Source of the DNA: Cryptomeria japonica
Taxonomy: Eukaryota > Streptophyta > Pinopsida > Cupressales > Cupressaceae
DNA: 30,000 nucleotides
Direction: 5' to 3'
Assembly: GCF_030272615.1 (NCBI RefSeq)
Contig: NW_026729176.1
Coordinates: 20,001 to 50,000 of the forward strand
How positions within the stretch are numbered: position 1 is the stretch's first letter; every line of letters starts with the position of its first letter. Position numbers and translations under genes: made by a program. Of the stretch, positions 1 through 9,482 are shown piece by piece. The notes below the pieces were generated by a model. The model saw only the letters and a program-made list of their open reading frames with translations, did no database searches and had not been told where the DNA came from.

Positions 1-475
1 TCGAGAACAATGGCAGAAATGCTAGTAACGTGCACTTCGGGACCAACGCATCACCGGAAGACAACCGCCAAACATCAAAAGAGTCGCGATGCTCCGCAAC
101 CTACGTGCAAAGCGGTCGCACACCGGGTAAGGGAGTGAGAGCCCCAAACATAGCTGGGCGAGGCGCTCACTCCGCTCTTTAATATCTCGTTAATACCGCC
201 AAGGAAATGGCACAAGCACACACACACAAGCATCCTCGGAAGAGGACAGTTCGAGTGACAGGTCAAATCCAAGAGTTCCGAAGACTACCTCCAGGAACAA
301 TCGGGAACAAGACCGATTACAAGTCGTCGAGTCTGTTACTGGGCGAACACGAGATGCGCACAGGAAATCGATCAGCCCTCACAATGGCCCAAGGCCAGAG
401 ATCGGACTGCTACGATTTACCCCAACAATCATCGTGCCACTCTTCGCAGAGAGGTGATAGACGCCAACGAGCCCG
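1..475. other. Unrecognised spacer sequence, no gene seen
   Basis: I see no conserved gene, RNA gene or obvious tandem repeat here. The open frames present are under 100 codons and lack any recognisable motif. If the minus-strand Pol I model for the window is right, this would be 5' external transcribed spacer leading to an 18S gene left of position 1. The reverse complement of the conserved 18S 5' end is not present in the window. Confidence 0.5.
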
Positions 476-1203
476 CGCATAGCAATCGAGGTGTAAAAAG
501 GGCGTTGAAGGCAGGAAGCCTGGACGAAAGAGGCTACGAGGTCACCTCGAAGCGGTCTAAGAATCGGGCGCACTTGGGGCGACTACCAGTGCCAACCCCT
601 TATCCCGCGGTGCGTCCGACACACAGAAATTTCCAAGGCGGCCAAGGAGCCTCCCCGCATAGCAATCGGGGTGTGAGGTTACGGATGCAGCATTGATAGC
701 AATCGAGGTGTGAGGCGAAGGATGCAGAAGTGAGAGCCGAGGGATGTAGCAGAGATAGCAATCGGGGTGTGTGATGCAGAAGAGATAGCAATCGAGGTGT
801 GCGGTGGGAAGGGCCCAGCAGCCAGAATGCATGAAGCGACGGATGAAGCAGTGATGACAACCGGGCTGTGAGGAGAGGAGGGATGCAGCCAAGAAAGCAA
901 TCAGGGCTCGAGGCAAGGGATGCATCAAGGATAGCAATCATGTTGTGAGGCGAGATTCCAAAGGCTAAACGTGAGAGGCTGCAGGGTCGACTCAGAGAGG
1001 TCTATGCATGTGAGAGGCTGAAAGCAAGGTCGACTCGGAGCGGTCTATGCATCGGGCGCGCTTGGGGCGACTACCAGTGCCAACCCCTTATCCCGCGACG
1101 CGTCCGACAAAGAGAACGTTCCAAGGCGGCAGAGGAGGTTACCAGCCGAAGGATGCAGTAGCAATAACAGGTATAGTTCCGCGGCGGCCGAGAAGACTCA
1201 CCG
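476..1203. repeat. Degenerate edge of the 188-bp array plus a short derived minisatellite
   Basis: Diverged copies of the 188-bp unit occupy about 476-660 and 1015-1203. They keep the landmark words GCGACTACCAGTGCCAACCC and CATAGCAATCG but carry many substitutions and indels. Between them, about 690-960, the fragment AGCAATCG(A/G)GGTGTG recurs at irregular intervals of roughly 30-70 bp (near 696, 755, 785, 857, 890 and 930), giving a minisatellite built only from the end of the 188-bp unit. Degenerate copies at an array edge are expected when homogenisation acts mainly on interior copies. No gene is supported. Confidence 0.75.
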
Positions 1204-4200
1204 CATAGGAATCGGGATGCGAGGCGAGGGATGCGGCGGGAAGGCCCCGACGGCTAAACGGAAGAGGCTGCAGGGCCGCCTCGGAATGGTCCAAGCATCG
1301 GATGCGATTGGGACGACTACCAGTGCCAACCCCTTATCCCGCGATGCGTCCGATACACAGATAGTTCCAAGGCGGCCGAGGAGCCTCACCGCATATCAAT
1401 CGGGGTGCGAGGCGAGGGATGGGGCGGGAAGGCCCCAACGGCTAGACGGAAGAGGCTTCAGGGCCACCTCGGAATGGTCCAAGCATCGGACGCGCTTGGG
1501 GCGACTGCCAGTGCCAACCCCTTATCCCGCGATGCGTCCGATACACAGATGGTTCCAAGGCGGCCGAGGAGCCTCACCGCATAGCAATCGGGGGTGCGAG
1601 GCGAGGGATGGGGCGGGAAGGCCCCAACGGCTAGACGGAAGAGGCTTCAGGGCCGCCTAGGAATGGTCCAAGCATCGGACACGCTTGGGGCGACTACCAG
1701 TGACAGCCCCCTATCCCGCGATGCGTCCGATACGAAGATGGTTCCAAGGCGGCCGAGGAGCCTCACCGCATAGCAATCGGGGTGCGAGGTGGGGGATGCG
1801 GCGAGATGGCCCCAACGGCTAGACGGAAGAGGCCACAGGGCCGCGTCGGAATAGTCCAAGCATCGGACGCGCTTGGGGCGACTACCAGTGACAACCCCTT
1901 ATCCCGCGATGCGTCCGATACGAAGATAGTTCCAAGGCGGCCGAGGAGCCTCACCGCATAGCAATCGGGGTGCGAGGTGGGGGATGCGGCGAGATGGCCC
2001 CAACGGCTAGACGGAAGAGGCTGCAGGGCCGCCTCGGAATAGTCCAAGCATCGGACGCGCTTGGGGCCACTACCAGTGACAACCCCTTATCCCGCAATGC
2101 GTCCGATACGAAGATAGTTCCAAGGCGGCCGAAGAGCCTCACCGCATAGCAATCGGGGTGCGAGGTGGGGGATGCGGCGAGATGGCCCCAACGGCTAGAC
2201 GGAAGAGGCCACAGGGCCGCCTCGGAATAGTCCAAGCATCGGACGCGCTTGGGGCGACTACCAGTGACAACCCCTTATCCCGCGATGCGTCCGATACGAA
2301 GATAGTTCCCAGGCGGCCGAGGAGCCTCACCGCATAGCAATCGGGGTGCGAGGCGAGGGATGCGGCGAGATGGCCCCAAAGGCTAGACGGAAGAGGCTGC
2401 AGGGCTGCCTCGGAATAGTCCAAGCATCGGACGCGCTTGGGGCGACTACCACTGCCAACCCCTTATCCCGCGATGCGTTCGATACACAGATAGTTCCGAG
2501 GCGGCCGAGGAGGTGGGGGATGCAGCGAGATGGCCCCAACGGCTAGACGGAAGAGGCTGCAGGGCCGCCTCGGAATAGTCCAAGCATCGGACGCGCTTGG
2601 GGCGACTACCAGTGACAACCCCTTATCCCGCGATGCGTCCGATACACAGATAGTTCCGAGGCGGCCAAGGAGCCTCACCGCATAGCAATCGTGGTGCGAG
2701 GTGGGGGATGCGGCGAGATGGCCCCAACGGCTAGACGGAAGAGGCTGCAGGGCCGCCTCGGAATGGTCCAAGCATCGGATGCGCTTGGGGCGACTACCAC
2801 TGCCAACCCCTTATCCCGCGATGCGTCCGATACACAGATAGTTCCAAGGCGGCCGAGGAGCCTCACAGCATAGCAATCAGGGTGCGAGGCGAGGGATGCG
2901 GCGAGAAAGCCCCAACGGCTAGAGGGAAGAGGCTTCAGGTCCGCCTCGGAATGGTCCAAGCATCGGACGCGCTTGGGGTGACTACCAGTGACAACCCCTT
3001 ATCCCGCGACGCGTCCGATACACAGATAGTTCCAAGGCGGCCGAGGAGCCTCACCGCATAGCAATCGGGGTGCGAGGCGAGGGATGCGGCGAGAAGGACC
3101 CAACGGCTACACGGAAGAGGCTTCGGGGCCGCCTCGGAATGGTCCAAGCATCGGACGCGCTTGGGGCGACTACCAGTGACAACCCCTTATCCCGCGACGC
3201 GTCCGATACACAGATAGTTCCAAGGCGGCCGAGGAGCCTCACCGCATAGCAATCGGGGTGCGAGGCGAGGGATGCGGCGAGAAGGACCCAACGGCTACAC
3301 GGAAGAGGCTTCGGGGCCGCCTCGGAATGGTCCAAGCATCGGACGCGCTTGGGGCGACTACCAGTGACAACCCCTTATCCCGCGACGCGTCCGATACACA
3401 GATAGTTCCAAGGCGGCCGAGGAGCCTCACCGCATAGCAATCGGGGTGCGAGGCGAGGGATGCGGCGAGAAGGACCCAACGGCTAGACGGAAGAGGCTTC
3501 GGGTCCGCCTCGGAATGGTCCAAGCATCGGACGCGCTTGGGGCGACTACCAGTGACAACCCCTTATCCCGCGACGCGTCCGATACACAGATAGTTCCAAG
3601 GCGGCCGAGGAGCCTCACCGCATAGCAATCGGGGTGCGAGGCGAGGGATGCGGCGAGAAGGACCCAACGGCTAGACGGAAGAGGCTTCGGGTCCGCCTCG
3701 GAATGGTCCAAGCATCGGACGCGCTTGGGGCGACTACCAGTGACAACCCCTTATCCCGCGACGCGTCCGATACACAGATAGTTCCAAGGCGGCCGAGGAG
3801 CCTCACCGCATAGCAATCGGGGTGCGAGGCGAGGGATGCGGCGAGAAGGACCCAACGGCTAGACGGAAGAGGCTTCGGGTCCGCCTCGGAATGGTCCAAG
3901 CATCGGACGCGCTTGGGGCGACTACCAGTGACAACCCCTTATCCCGCGACGCGTCCGATACACAGATAGTTCCGAGGCGGCCGAGGTGCCTCACCGCATA
4001 GCAATCGGGGTGCGAGGCGAAGGATGCGGCGAGAAGGACCCAACGGCTAGACGGAAGAGGCTTCGGGTCCGCCTCGGAATGGTCTAAGCATCGGACGCGC
4101 TTGGGGCGACTACCAGTGACAACCCCTTATCCCGCGACGCGTCCGATACACAGATAGTTCCAAGGCGGCCGAGGAGCCTCACCGCATAGCAATCGGGGTG

Positions 4201-5146
4201 CGAGGCGAGGGATGCGGCGAGAAGGACCCAACGGCTAGACGGAAGAGGCTTCAGGGCCGCCTCGGAATGGTCCAAGCATCGAACGCGCTTGGGGCGACTA
4301 CCAGTGACAACCCCTTATCCCGCGACGCGTCCGATACACAGATAGTTCCGAGGCGGCCGAGGAGCCTCACCGCATAGCAATCGGGGTGCGAGGCGAGGGA
4401 TGCGGCGAGAAGGACCCAACGGCTAGACGGAAGAGGCTTCAGGGCCGCCTCGGAATGGTCCAAGCATCGGACGCGCTTGGGGCGACTACCAGTGACAACC
4501 CCTTATCCCGCGACGCGTCCGATACACAGATAGTTCCGAGGCGGCCGAGGAGCCTCACCGCATAGCAATCGGGGTGCGAGGCGAGGGATGCGGCGAGAAG
4601 GACCCAACGGCTAGACGGAAGAGGCTTCAGGGCCGCCTCGGAATGGTCCAAGCATCGGACGCGCTTGGGGCGACTACCAATGACAACCCCTTATCCCGCG
4701 ACGCGTCCGATACACAGATAGTTCCGAGGCGGCCGAGGAGCCTCACCGCATAGCAATCGGGGTGCGAGGCGAGGGATGCGGCGAGAAGGACCCAACGGCT
4801 AGACGGAAGAGGCTTCAGGGCCGCCTCGGAATGGTCCAAGCATCGGACGCGCTTGGGGCGACTACCAGTGACAACCCCTTATCCCGCGACGCGTCCGATA
4901 CACAGATAGTTCCGAGGCGGCCGAGGAGCCTCACCGCATAGCAATCGGGGTGCGAGGCGAGGGATGCGGCGAGAAGGACCCAACGGCTAGACGGAAGAGG
5001 CTTCAGGGCCGCCTCGGAATGGTCCAAGCATCGGACGCGCTTGGGGCGACTACCGTTGCCAACCCCTTATCCCGCGATGCGTCTGATACACAGATAGTTC
5101 CGAGGCGGCCGAGGAGCCTCACCGCATAGCAATCGGGTTGCGAGGC
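1204..5146. repeat. 188-bp tandem repeat array, about 21 copies
   Basis: The landmark CATAGCAATCGGGGTGCGAG recurs every 188 bp: 1204, 1392, 1580, 1769 (one extra G), 1957, 2145, 2333, then from about 2681 to 5125 at exactly 188-bp spacing. One unit near 2500 lacks 28 bp containing the landmark. Copies from about 3050 rightward are nearly identical, while copies left of 2900 vary more. Each unit also contains a reverse-strand open frame of up to 94 codons, but 188 is not a multiple of three and the frames simply restart in each unit, so they are not genes. Under the Pol I model this array lies in the external transcribed spacer. It shares words with the promoter modules at 5147-6470 and probably derives from them. 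Confidence 0.95.
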
Positions 5147-5384
5147 AGATTATTGGGAAGGGAACCCCCTGGGATGCGGCTCAAGCAGTGCCCAAAGGGA
5201 CTGGAATGCGGAATCACATCGAGAGACCCAAATGCTATACGAGGGCTCAAATCGAATTATCGATTTGGCCACGACATGGACGCATCGGAACGACTACCTT
5301 TGCCGAACCACTCGCAATTGCATCCATACCGAAACCAATAGACATTTCCGTTAGAGCCCTCGCATAGCATTCGGGAATCTCGCA

Positions 5385-5474
5385 TGCCCCTCTAAATCGA
5401 CCAATGCTGGCGCTCAATGAAAATCCGAGCGCTACCACCGTTCGAGCGCCAGCATTGGTCGAGTTAGAGGGGCA
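5385..5474. other. Inverted repeat next to core 1 (strong hairpin or cruciform)
   Basis: The arms are 5385-5415 and 5444-5474, 31 nt each with 30 of 31 positions complementary, around a 28-nt loop. The right arm ends 31 bp before the TATATAA core at 5506. In a minus-strand transcript starting near 5503 the hairpin would form about 30-120 nt after the start. It is the most perfect of three homologous hairpins. Confidence 0.9.
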
Positions 5475-5498
5475 CGGGGGAGAATGCTCCAGTCAACA

Positions 5499-5513
5499 CC
5501 TCCCCTATATAAG
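5499..5513 (-). promoter_or_regulatory. Core 1: Pol I-like promoter core (proximal)
   Basis: The minus strand reads CTTATATAGGGGAGG, close to the plant Pol I start-site consensus of a TATATA block followed by a G run. It is the leftmost of 13 copies, so under the Pol I model it is the best candidate for the gene promoter driving leftward transcription. On the + strand the same bases (CCCCTATATAAG) also look like a Pol II TATA box, which is the main alternative. Confidence 0.5.
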
Positions 5514-5870
5514 TTATTTGTCCGATTCTCGCACAACCGTAGTCTGCCTCGTCGAATCAAACAACGGTCCCAGATTCCGACTTCCGTTCCGTAGAGACCC
5601 AAAAGCTAGATGGAGGCTCGCAAGAAAGAGAGTCGGCGCATAGCAATCGGGTTTCTCGAACGTTTAGGGACCGAGCTCACTTGCGGATAGGGCAAAATCC
5701 GCCAAGCAACCCAAAAGCTAGACGGGGGCTCGAATCGAATCGCCTAGGCGGCCACAACAACGACGTGTTGGATCGACTACCAGTGCCAAACCATTCAGCA
5801 AGACTAGTCTGTGTCGAGGCCGGATAGAGATTCTCAGAGAGCGCCCGCATAGCATTTAGGAGACCTGCCG

Positions 5871-5963
5871 CGTCCCTCACACTCGACAAATGGTGGTGCA
5901 CGTTTATAAATCCGAGCGATCCCAACCCTTTCAAGCACCAACATCGGTCGAGATAGAGGGGCA
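5871..5963. other. Inverted repeat next to core 2
   Basis: The arms are 5871-5901 and 5933-5963, homologous to the hairpin at 5385-5474. About 22 of 31 positions still pair, including the GGTGC/GCACC segment beside the loop and the TCGAC/GTCGA segment in the middle. It ends 32 bp before the core at 5996. Confidence 0.7.
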
Positions 5964-5988
5964 CGGAGGGGGCTGCGTGAGACAACAC

Positions 5989-6003
5989 AGTCCCCTATAT
6001 AAG
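5989..6003 (-). promoter_or_regulatory. Core 2: Pol I-like promoter core
   Basis: The minus strand reads CTTATATAGGGGACT. It keeps the TATATAGGGG core but differs from the other copies just after the G run (ACT in place of AGG). It lies 490 bp from core 1. Confidence 0.45.
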
Positions 6004-6311
6004 TTATTTGTCCGATTCTCACACATCCGAAGAATGGTCATCAAATCGGACAACAGCCCAAACTTCCGACTTCCGTCCCAGAAAGCCCAAGAGCTATCTA
6101 AAACGTTCATGGCCGGAACTCGATCGCGGCTATACCAGTCCGCCAAGCAACCCAAAAGCTAGACTGGAGCTCTAGTCGAATCACCTCTGTGGCCATTGCA
6201 AGGACGTGTTGGAGCGACTACCATTGCCGAACCATTCCGCAGGTCGAGTCCATACCAAGGCCGCATAGAGATTCACGATGAGCTCCTGCATAGCAATCAG
6301 GAGACTTGCCG

Positions 6312-6403
6312 TGTCCATCACAATCGATAAATCCTGGTGCAAGATTTTTGCATCCGAGCGCTCCAACCAGTCGAGCACCAGCATCAATCGACATAAACGG
6401 GCA
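6312..6403. other. Inverted repeat next to core 3
   Basis: The arms are 6312-6342 and 6373-6403, the third homologue of the hairpin. About 20 of 31 positions pair; the CTGGTGC/GCACCAG segment is intact. It ends 33 bp before the core at 6437. Confidence 0.65.
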
Positions 6404-6429
6404 CGGGGGGAGGATGCTCGAGAACACTA

Positions 6430-6444
6430 CCTCCCCTATATAAG
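6430..6444 (-). promoter_or_regulatory. Core 3: Pol I-like promoter core
   Basis: The minus strand reads CTTATATAGGGGAGG, identical to core 1 and 441 bp from core 2. The module carries the hairpin immediately to its left. Confidence 0.45.
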
Positions 6445-6559
6445 TTATTTGTCCGATTCTCAAGCAGCCGAAGTCTGGTCATCGAATCGGGTCAAAGACC
6501 ACAACTTCCGACTTTACCCACAATGCAAGTCATCGAATCGAACATCGGCCCCCGAGTCG

Positions 6560-6900
6560 GACTCCATGCGTATGTCAGGTCATCGGACCCAAATTCCGCC
6601 TTCCTGCGCATGGCGGGCCATCAATATCAACTCGGTCATCGGACCCAAACTCCGCCTTTTTGCGTATGGCACGCCTTCAAATCGGTCATCGGACCCAAAT
6701 TCCGCCTTCCTGTGCATGGCGGGCCATCAACATCAACTCGGTCATCGGACCCAAATTCCGCCTTTCTGCGCATGGCACGCCATCAACTCGGTCATCGGAC
6801 CCAAATTCCGCCTTCCTGCGCATGGCAGGTCATCGGACACAAATTCAGACCTCGCCAATATGCCTACGTATCGAATCGGTCATCGGACCCAACTTCCGAC
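6560..6900. repeat. Short tandem repeat of 38-56 bp built on GGTCATCGGACCC
   Basis: The word GGTCATCGGA(C)CC begins at 6578, 6634, 6684, 6740, 6790, 6828 and 6878, spacings 56, 50, 56, 50, 38 and 50. Each is followed by AAATTCCGCC-type sequence. The same word pair, 50 bp apart, is retained once in every 311-bp repeat to the right, so this array and the 311-bp repeats share ancestry. No coding potential is apparent. Confidence 0.85.
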
Positions 6901-6974
6901 TTCATCCATACTGTAGGGTCTTTGAGGTTGGCGCGGTGCGCTCAACCCAGGGAGTCGACCCATCGAAGCATACA

Positions 6975-6989
6975 CCTCCCCTATATAAG
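6975..6989 (-). promoter_or_regulatory. Core 4: Pol I-like spacer promoter core
   Basis: The minus strand reads CTTATATAGGGGAGG. It is the first of four cores spaced 311 bp apart, consistent with duplicated spacer promoters, which are known in plant 35S spacers. Confidence 0.42.
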
Positions 6990-7285
6990 CTATTTGTCCG
7001 ATTCCCACACCTGTGTAGTTTGCACCTCTGACCAGGACATCGACCCCAACTTCCGAACTCGACTGCAACGACGGCACCAGCGCCTTGGTGCGCACCTTGC
7101 GACGCACAGTCCCAACATTCGCCTTCCTGCACATGGCAGGTCATCGGACCCAAATTCCGACCTCGCGAGTATGCCTACATATCGAATCGGTCATCGGACC
7201 CAACTTCCGACTTCATCCATACCGTAGGGTCTTTGAGGTTGGCGCGGTGCGCTCAACCCGGGGAGTCGACCCAACGAAGCATACA

Positions 7286-7300
7286 CCTCCCCTATATAAG
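7286..7300 (-). promoter_or_regulatory. Core 5: Pol I-like spacer promoter core
   Basis: Same core sequence in the second 311-bp repeat. Confidence 0.42.
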
Positions 7301-7596
7301 CTATTTGTCCGATTCCCACACCTGTGTAGTTTGCACCTCCGATCAAGACATCGACCCCAACTTCCGAACTCGCCTCCAACGACCGAACCAGCGCCTTGGT
7401 GCGCACCTTGCAACGCACAGTGCCAACATTCGCCTTCCTGCACGTGGCAGGTCATCGGACCCAAATTCCGACCTCGCGAGTATGCCTACATATCGAATCG
7501 GTCATCGGACCCAACTTCCGACTTCATCCATACCGTAGGGTCTTTGAGGTTGGCGCGGTGCGCTCAACCCGGGGAGTCGACCCAACGAAGCATACA

Positions 7597-7611
7597 CCTC
7601 CCCTATATAAG
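7597..7611 (-). promoter_or_regulatory. Core 6: Pol I-like spacer promoter core
   Basis: Same core sequence in the third 311-bp repeat. Confidence 0.42.
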
Positions 7612-7907
7612 CTATTTGTCCGATTCCCACACCTGTGTAGCTTGCACCTCCGATCAGGACATCGACCCCAACTTCCGAACTCGACTAAAAAGACCGCACC
7701 AGCGCCTTGGTGTGCACCTTGCAACGCACAGTGTCAACATTCGCCTTCCTGCACATGGCAGGTCATCGGACCCAAATTCCGACCTCATGAGCATACCTAC
7801 TAATCGAATTGGTCATCGGACCCAACTTCCGACTTCATCCATACCGTAGGGTCTTTGAGGTTGGCGCGGTGCGCTCAACCTGGGGAGTCGACCCATCGAA
7901 GCATACA

Positions 7908-7922
7908 CCTCCCCTATATAAG
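7908..7922 (-). promoter_or_regulatory. Core 7: Pol I-like spacer promoter core
   Basis: Same core sequence in the fourth, truncated 311-bp repeat. On the right, the next core is 869 bp away because the 52/38-bp array intervenes. Confidence 0.42.
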
Positions 7923-8032
7923 CTATTTGTCCGATTCCGACACCTGTGTAGTTTGCACCTCCGCTCAGGACATCGACCCCAACTTCCGAACTCGCCTGCA
8001 ACGACCGAACCAGCGCCTTGGTGCGCACCAAA

Positions 8033-8650
8033 AGTGCGCACTTTTGGAGGGCACTTTTGTGCGCTCCAAAGGTGCGCACTTTTGGAGGGCACTTTTCTGC
8101 GCTCCAAAGGTGCGCACTTTTGGAGGGCACTTTTTGGAGGGCACTTTTCTGCGCTCCAAAGGTGCGCACTTTTGGAGGGCACTTTTTGGAGGGCACTTTT
8201 CTGCGCTCCAAAGGTGCGCACTTTTGGAGGGCACTTTTTGGAGGGCACTTTTCTGCGCTCCAAAGGTGCGCACTTTTGGAGGGCACTTTTTGGAGGGCAC
8301 TTTTCTGCGCTCCAAAGGTGCGCACTTTTGGAGGGCACTTTTTGGAGGGCACTTTTCTGCGCTCCAAAGGTGCGCACTTTTGGAGGGCACTTTTCTGCGC
8401 TCCAAAGGTGCGCACTTTTGGAGGGCACTTTTTGGAGGGCACTTTTCTGCGCTCCAAAGGTGCGCACTTTTGGAGGGCACTTTTTGGAGGGCACTTTTCT
8501 GCGCTCCAAAGGTGCGCACTTTTGGAGGGCACTTTTTGGAGGGCACTTTTCTGCGCTCCAAAGGTGCGCACTTTTGGAGGGCACTTTTGTGCACTCCAAA
8601 GGTGCGCACTTTTGGAGGGCACTTTTCCTGTGCTCCAAAGGTGCACACCT
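8033..8650. repeat. 52/38-bp tandem array with a 24-bp near-palindrome per unit
   Basis: The word GCGCTCCAAA starts at 8061, 8099, 8151, 8203, 8255, 8307, 8359, 8397, 8449, 8501 and 8553, with variants at 8591 and 8630. Spacings are 38, five of 52, 38, three of 52, 38 and 39. The 52-bp form differs from the 38-bp form by a second copy of a 14-bp TTTTTGGAGGGCAC segment. Each unit contains a 24-bp near-palindrome (first at 8063-8086: CTCCAAA, then a GTGCGCAC centre, then TTTGGAG) whose one imperfect pair would be G-U in RNA. The array has no stop codons in most frames, which produces long but meaningless open frames on both strands. Confidence 0.93.
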
Positions 8651-8776
8651 AGGTGAGCACCTTCGACCACACCTTGTAGCACACCAAACTCTGACTTTCG
8701 ACTTCATCCGCAATGCAGGGTCTTTGAGGTTGGCGCAATGCGCACAACCAGGGGAGTCGACCCATCAAACCCAACA

Positions 8777-8791
8777 CCTCCCCTATATAAG
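8777..8791 (-). promoter_or_regulatory. Core 8: Pol I-like spacer promoter core
   Basis: The minus strand reads CTTATATAGGGGAGG; first core right of the 52/38-bp array. Confidence 0.42.
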
Positions 8792-8933
8792 CTATTTGTC
8801 TGATTCTCATACATGCGTAGCCTGCAGGAGCAATTAGGACATCGACCCCAACTTTCGGCTTCTAAACGAAAACAAGGTCTTTGAGGTTGGTGTAATGCGA
8901 ACAACTAGGGGAGTCAACCCATCAAACCCAACA

Positions 8934-8948
8934 CCTCCCCTATATAAG
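8934..8948 (-). promoter_or_regulatory. Core 9: Pol I-like spacer promoter core
   Basis: Same core, 157 bp from core 8. The adjacent GTTGGTGTAATGCGAACAAC element has lost most of its self-complementarity. Confidence 0.4.
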
Positions 8949-9090
8949 CTATTTGTCTGATTCTCATACATGTGTAGTCTACAGGAGCAATTAGGACATC
9001 GACCCCAACTTTTGACTTCTTAACGAAAACAAGGTCTTTGAGGTTGACGTAATGCGCACAACCAGGGGAGTCGACCCATCAAACCCAACA

Positions 9091-9105
9091 CCTCCCCTAT
9101 ATAAG
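9091..9105 (-). promoter_or_regulatory. Core 10: Pol I-like spacer promoter core
   Basis: Same core, 157 bp from core 9. Confidence 0.4.
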
Positions 9106-9247
9106 CTATTTGTCCGATTCTCATACATGTGTAGCCTGCAGGAGCCATTAGGACATTGACCCCAACTTTTGACTTCTTAACGAAAACAAGGTCTTTGAGG
9201 TTGGCGTAATGCGCACAACCAAGGGAGTTGACCCATCAAACCCAACA

Positions 9248-9262
9248 CCTCCCCTATATAAG
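9248..9262 (-). promoter_or_regulatory. Core 11: Pol I-like spacer promoter core
   Basis: Same core, 157 bp from core 10. Confidence 0.4.
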
Positions 9263-9467
9263 CTATTTGTCTGATTCTCATACATGTGTAGCCTGCAACA
9301 ACGATTAGGACATCCACCCCAACTTCTGAATTCGTCTGCGTTGACCGCACCAAAGGTGCACGCCTTGGTGCTCACCAAAATCCGACTTCCGACTTCTTCT
9401 GCTATGCGGGGTCTTTGAGGTTGGCGCAGTGCGCACAACCAGGGGAGTCAACCCACCGAATGCAACA

Positions 9468-9482
9468 CCTCCCCTATATAAG
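9468..9482 (-). promoter_or_regulatory. Core 12: Pol I-like spacer promoter core
   Basis: Same core, 220 bp from core 11. Flanked by the hairpin-like element at 9420-9439 and the GGGGAG (9442-9447) / CTCCCC (9469-9474) inverted pair. Confidence 0.42.

Larger units (their letters stand above)
5147..6470. repeat. Three proximal promoter-type modules of 440-490 bp
   Basis: Three related modules follow one another, with TATATAA cores at 5506, 5996 and 6437. Each holds, in + strand order, a block resembling the 188-bp repeat (GCTAGA, CGACTACC, GCATAGCA), an inverted repeat of 31-nt arms, about 32 bp of spacer, then the core and the tail AAGTTATTTGTCCGATTC. Overall they are considerably diverged from one another, unlike the homogenised repeats on either side. 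The core and tail are shared with the ten further copies to the right. Read on the minus strand, the leftmost module would be the promoter nearest the presumed 18S gene. Confidence 0.8.
6878..8032. repeat. 311-bp promoter-bearing tandem repeats, about 3.7 copies
   Basis: Repeat starts (GGTCATCGGACCCAAC) fall at 6878, 7189, 7500 and 7811, each exactly 311 bp apart. Every unit contains the block GGGTCTTTGAGGTTGGCGC, a GGGGAGTCGACCC element, the CTCCCCTATATAAG core, and a tail with ACATCGACCCCAACTTCCGA, followed by a GCGCCTTGGTGCGCACC word. The fourth copy is cut at that last word, where the 52/38-bp array begins. Copies are highly similar, indicating recent amplification. Confidence 0.92.

Noticed and set aside
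1647-5027. A tandem gene family of about 94-codon reverse-strand frames
   Set aside because: One frame per 188-bp repeat with a period not divisible by three; a by-product of the satellite.
8033-8650. CRISPR array
   Set aside because: The units are contiguous tandem repeats without unique spacers, there are no cas genes, and the context is plant nuclear DNA.
7809-8837. Open frames of 210-340 codons with repeated WRALF or KSALQKCAPLE-like peptides
   Set aside because: They come from a 52/38-bp array that lacks stop codons. Neither period is a multiple of three, so the frames cycle through the same peptides, on both strands at once.
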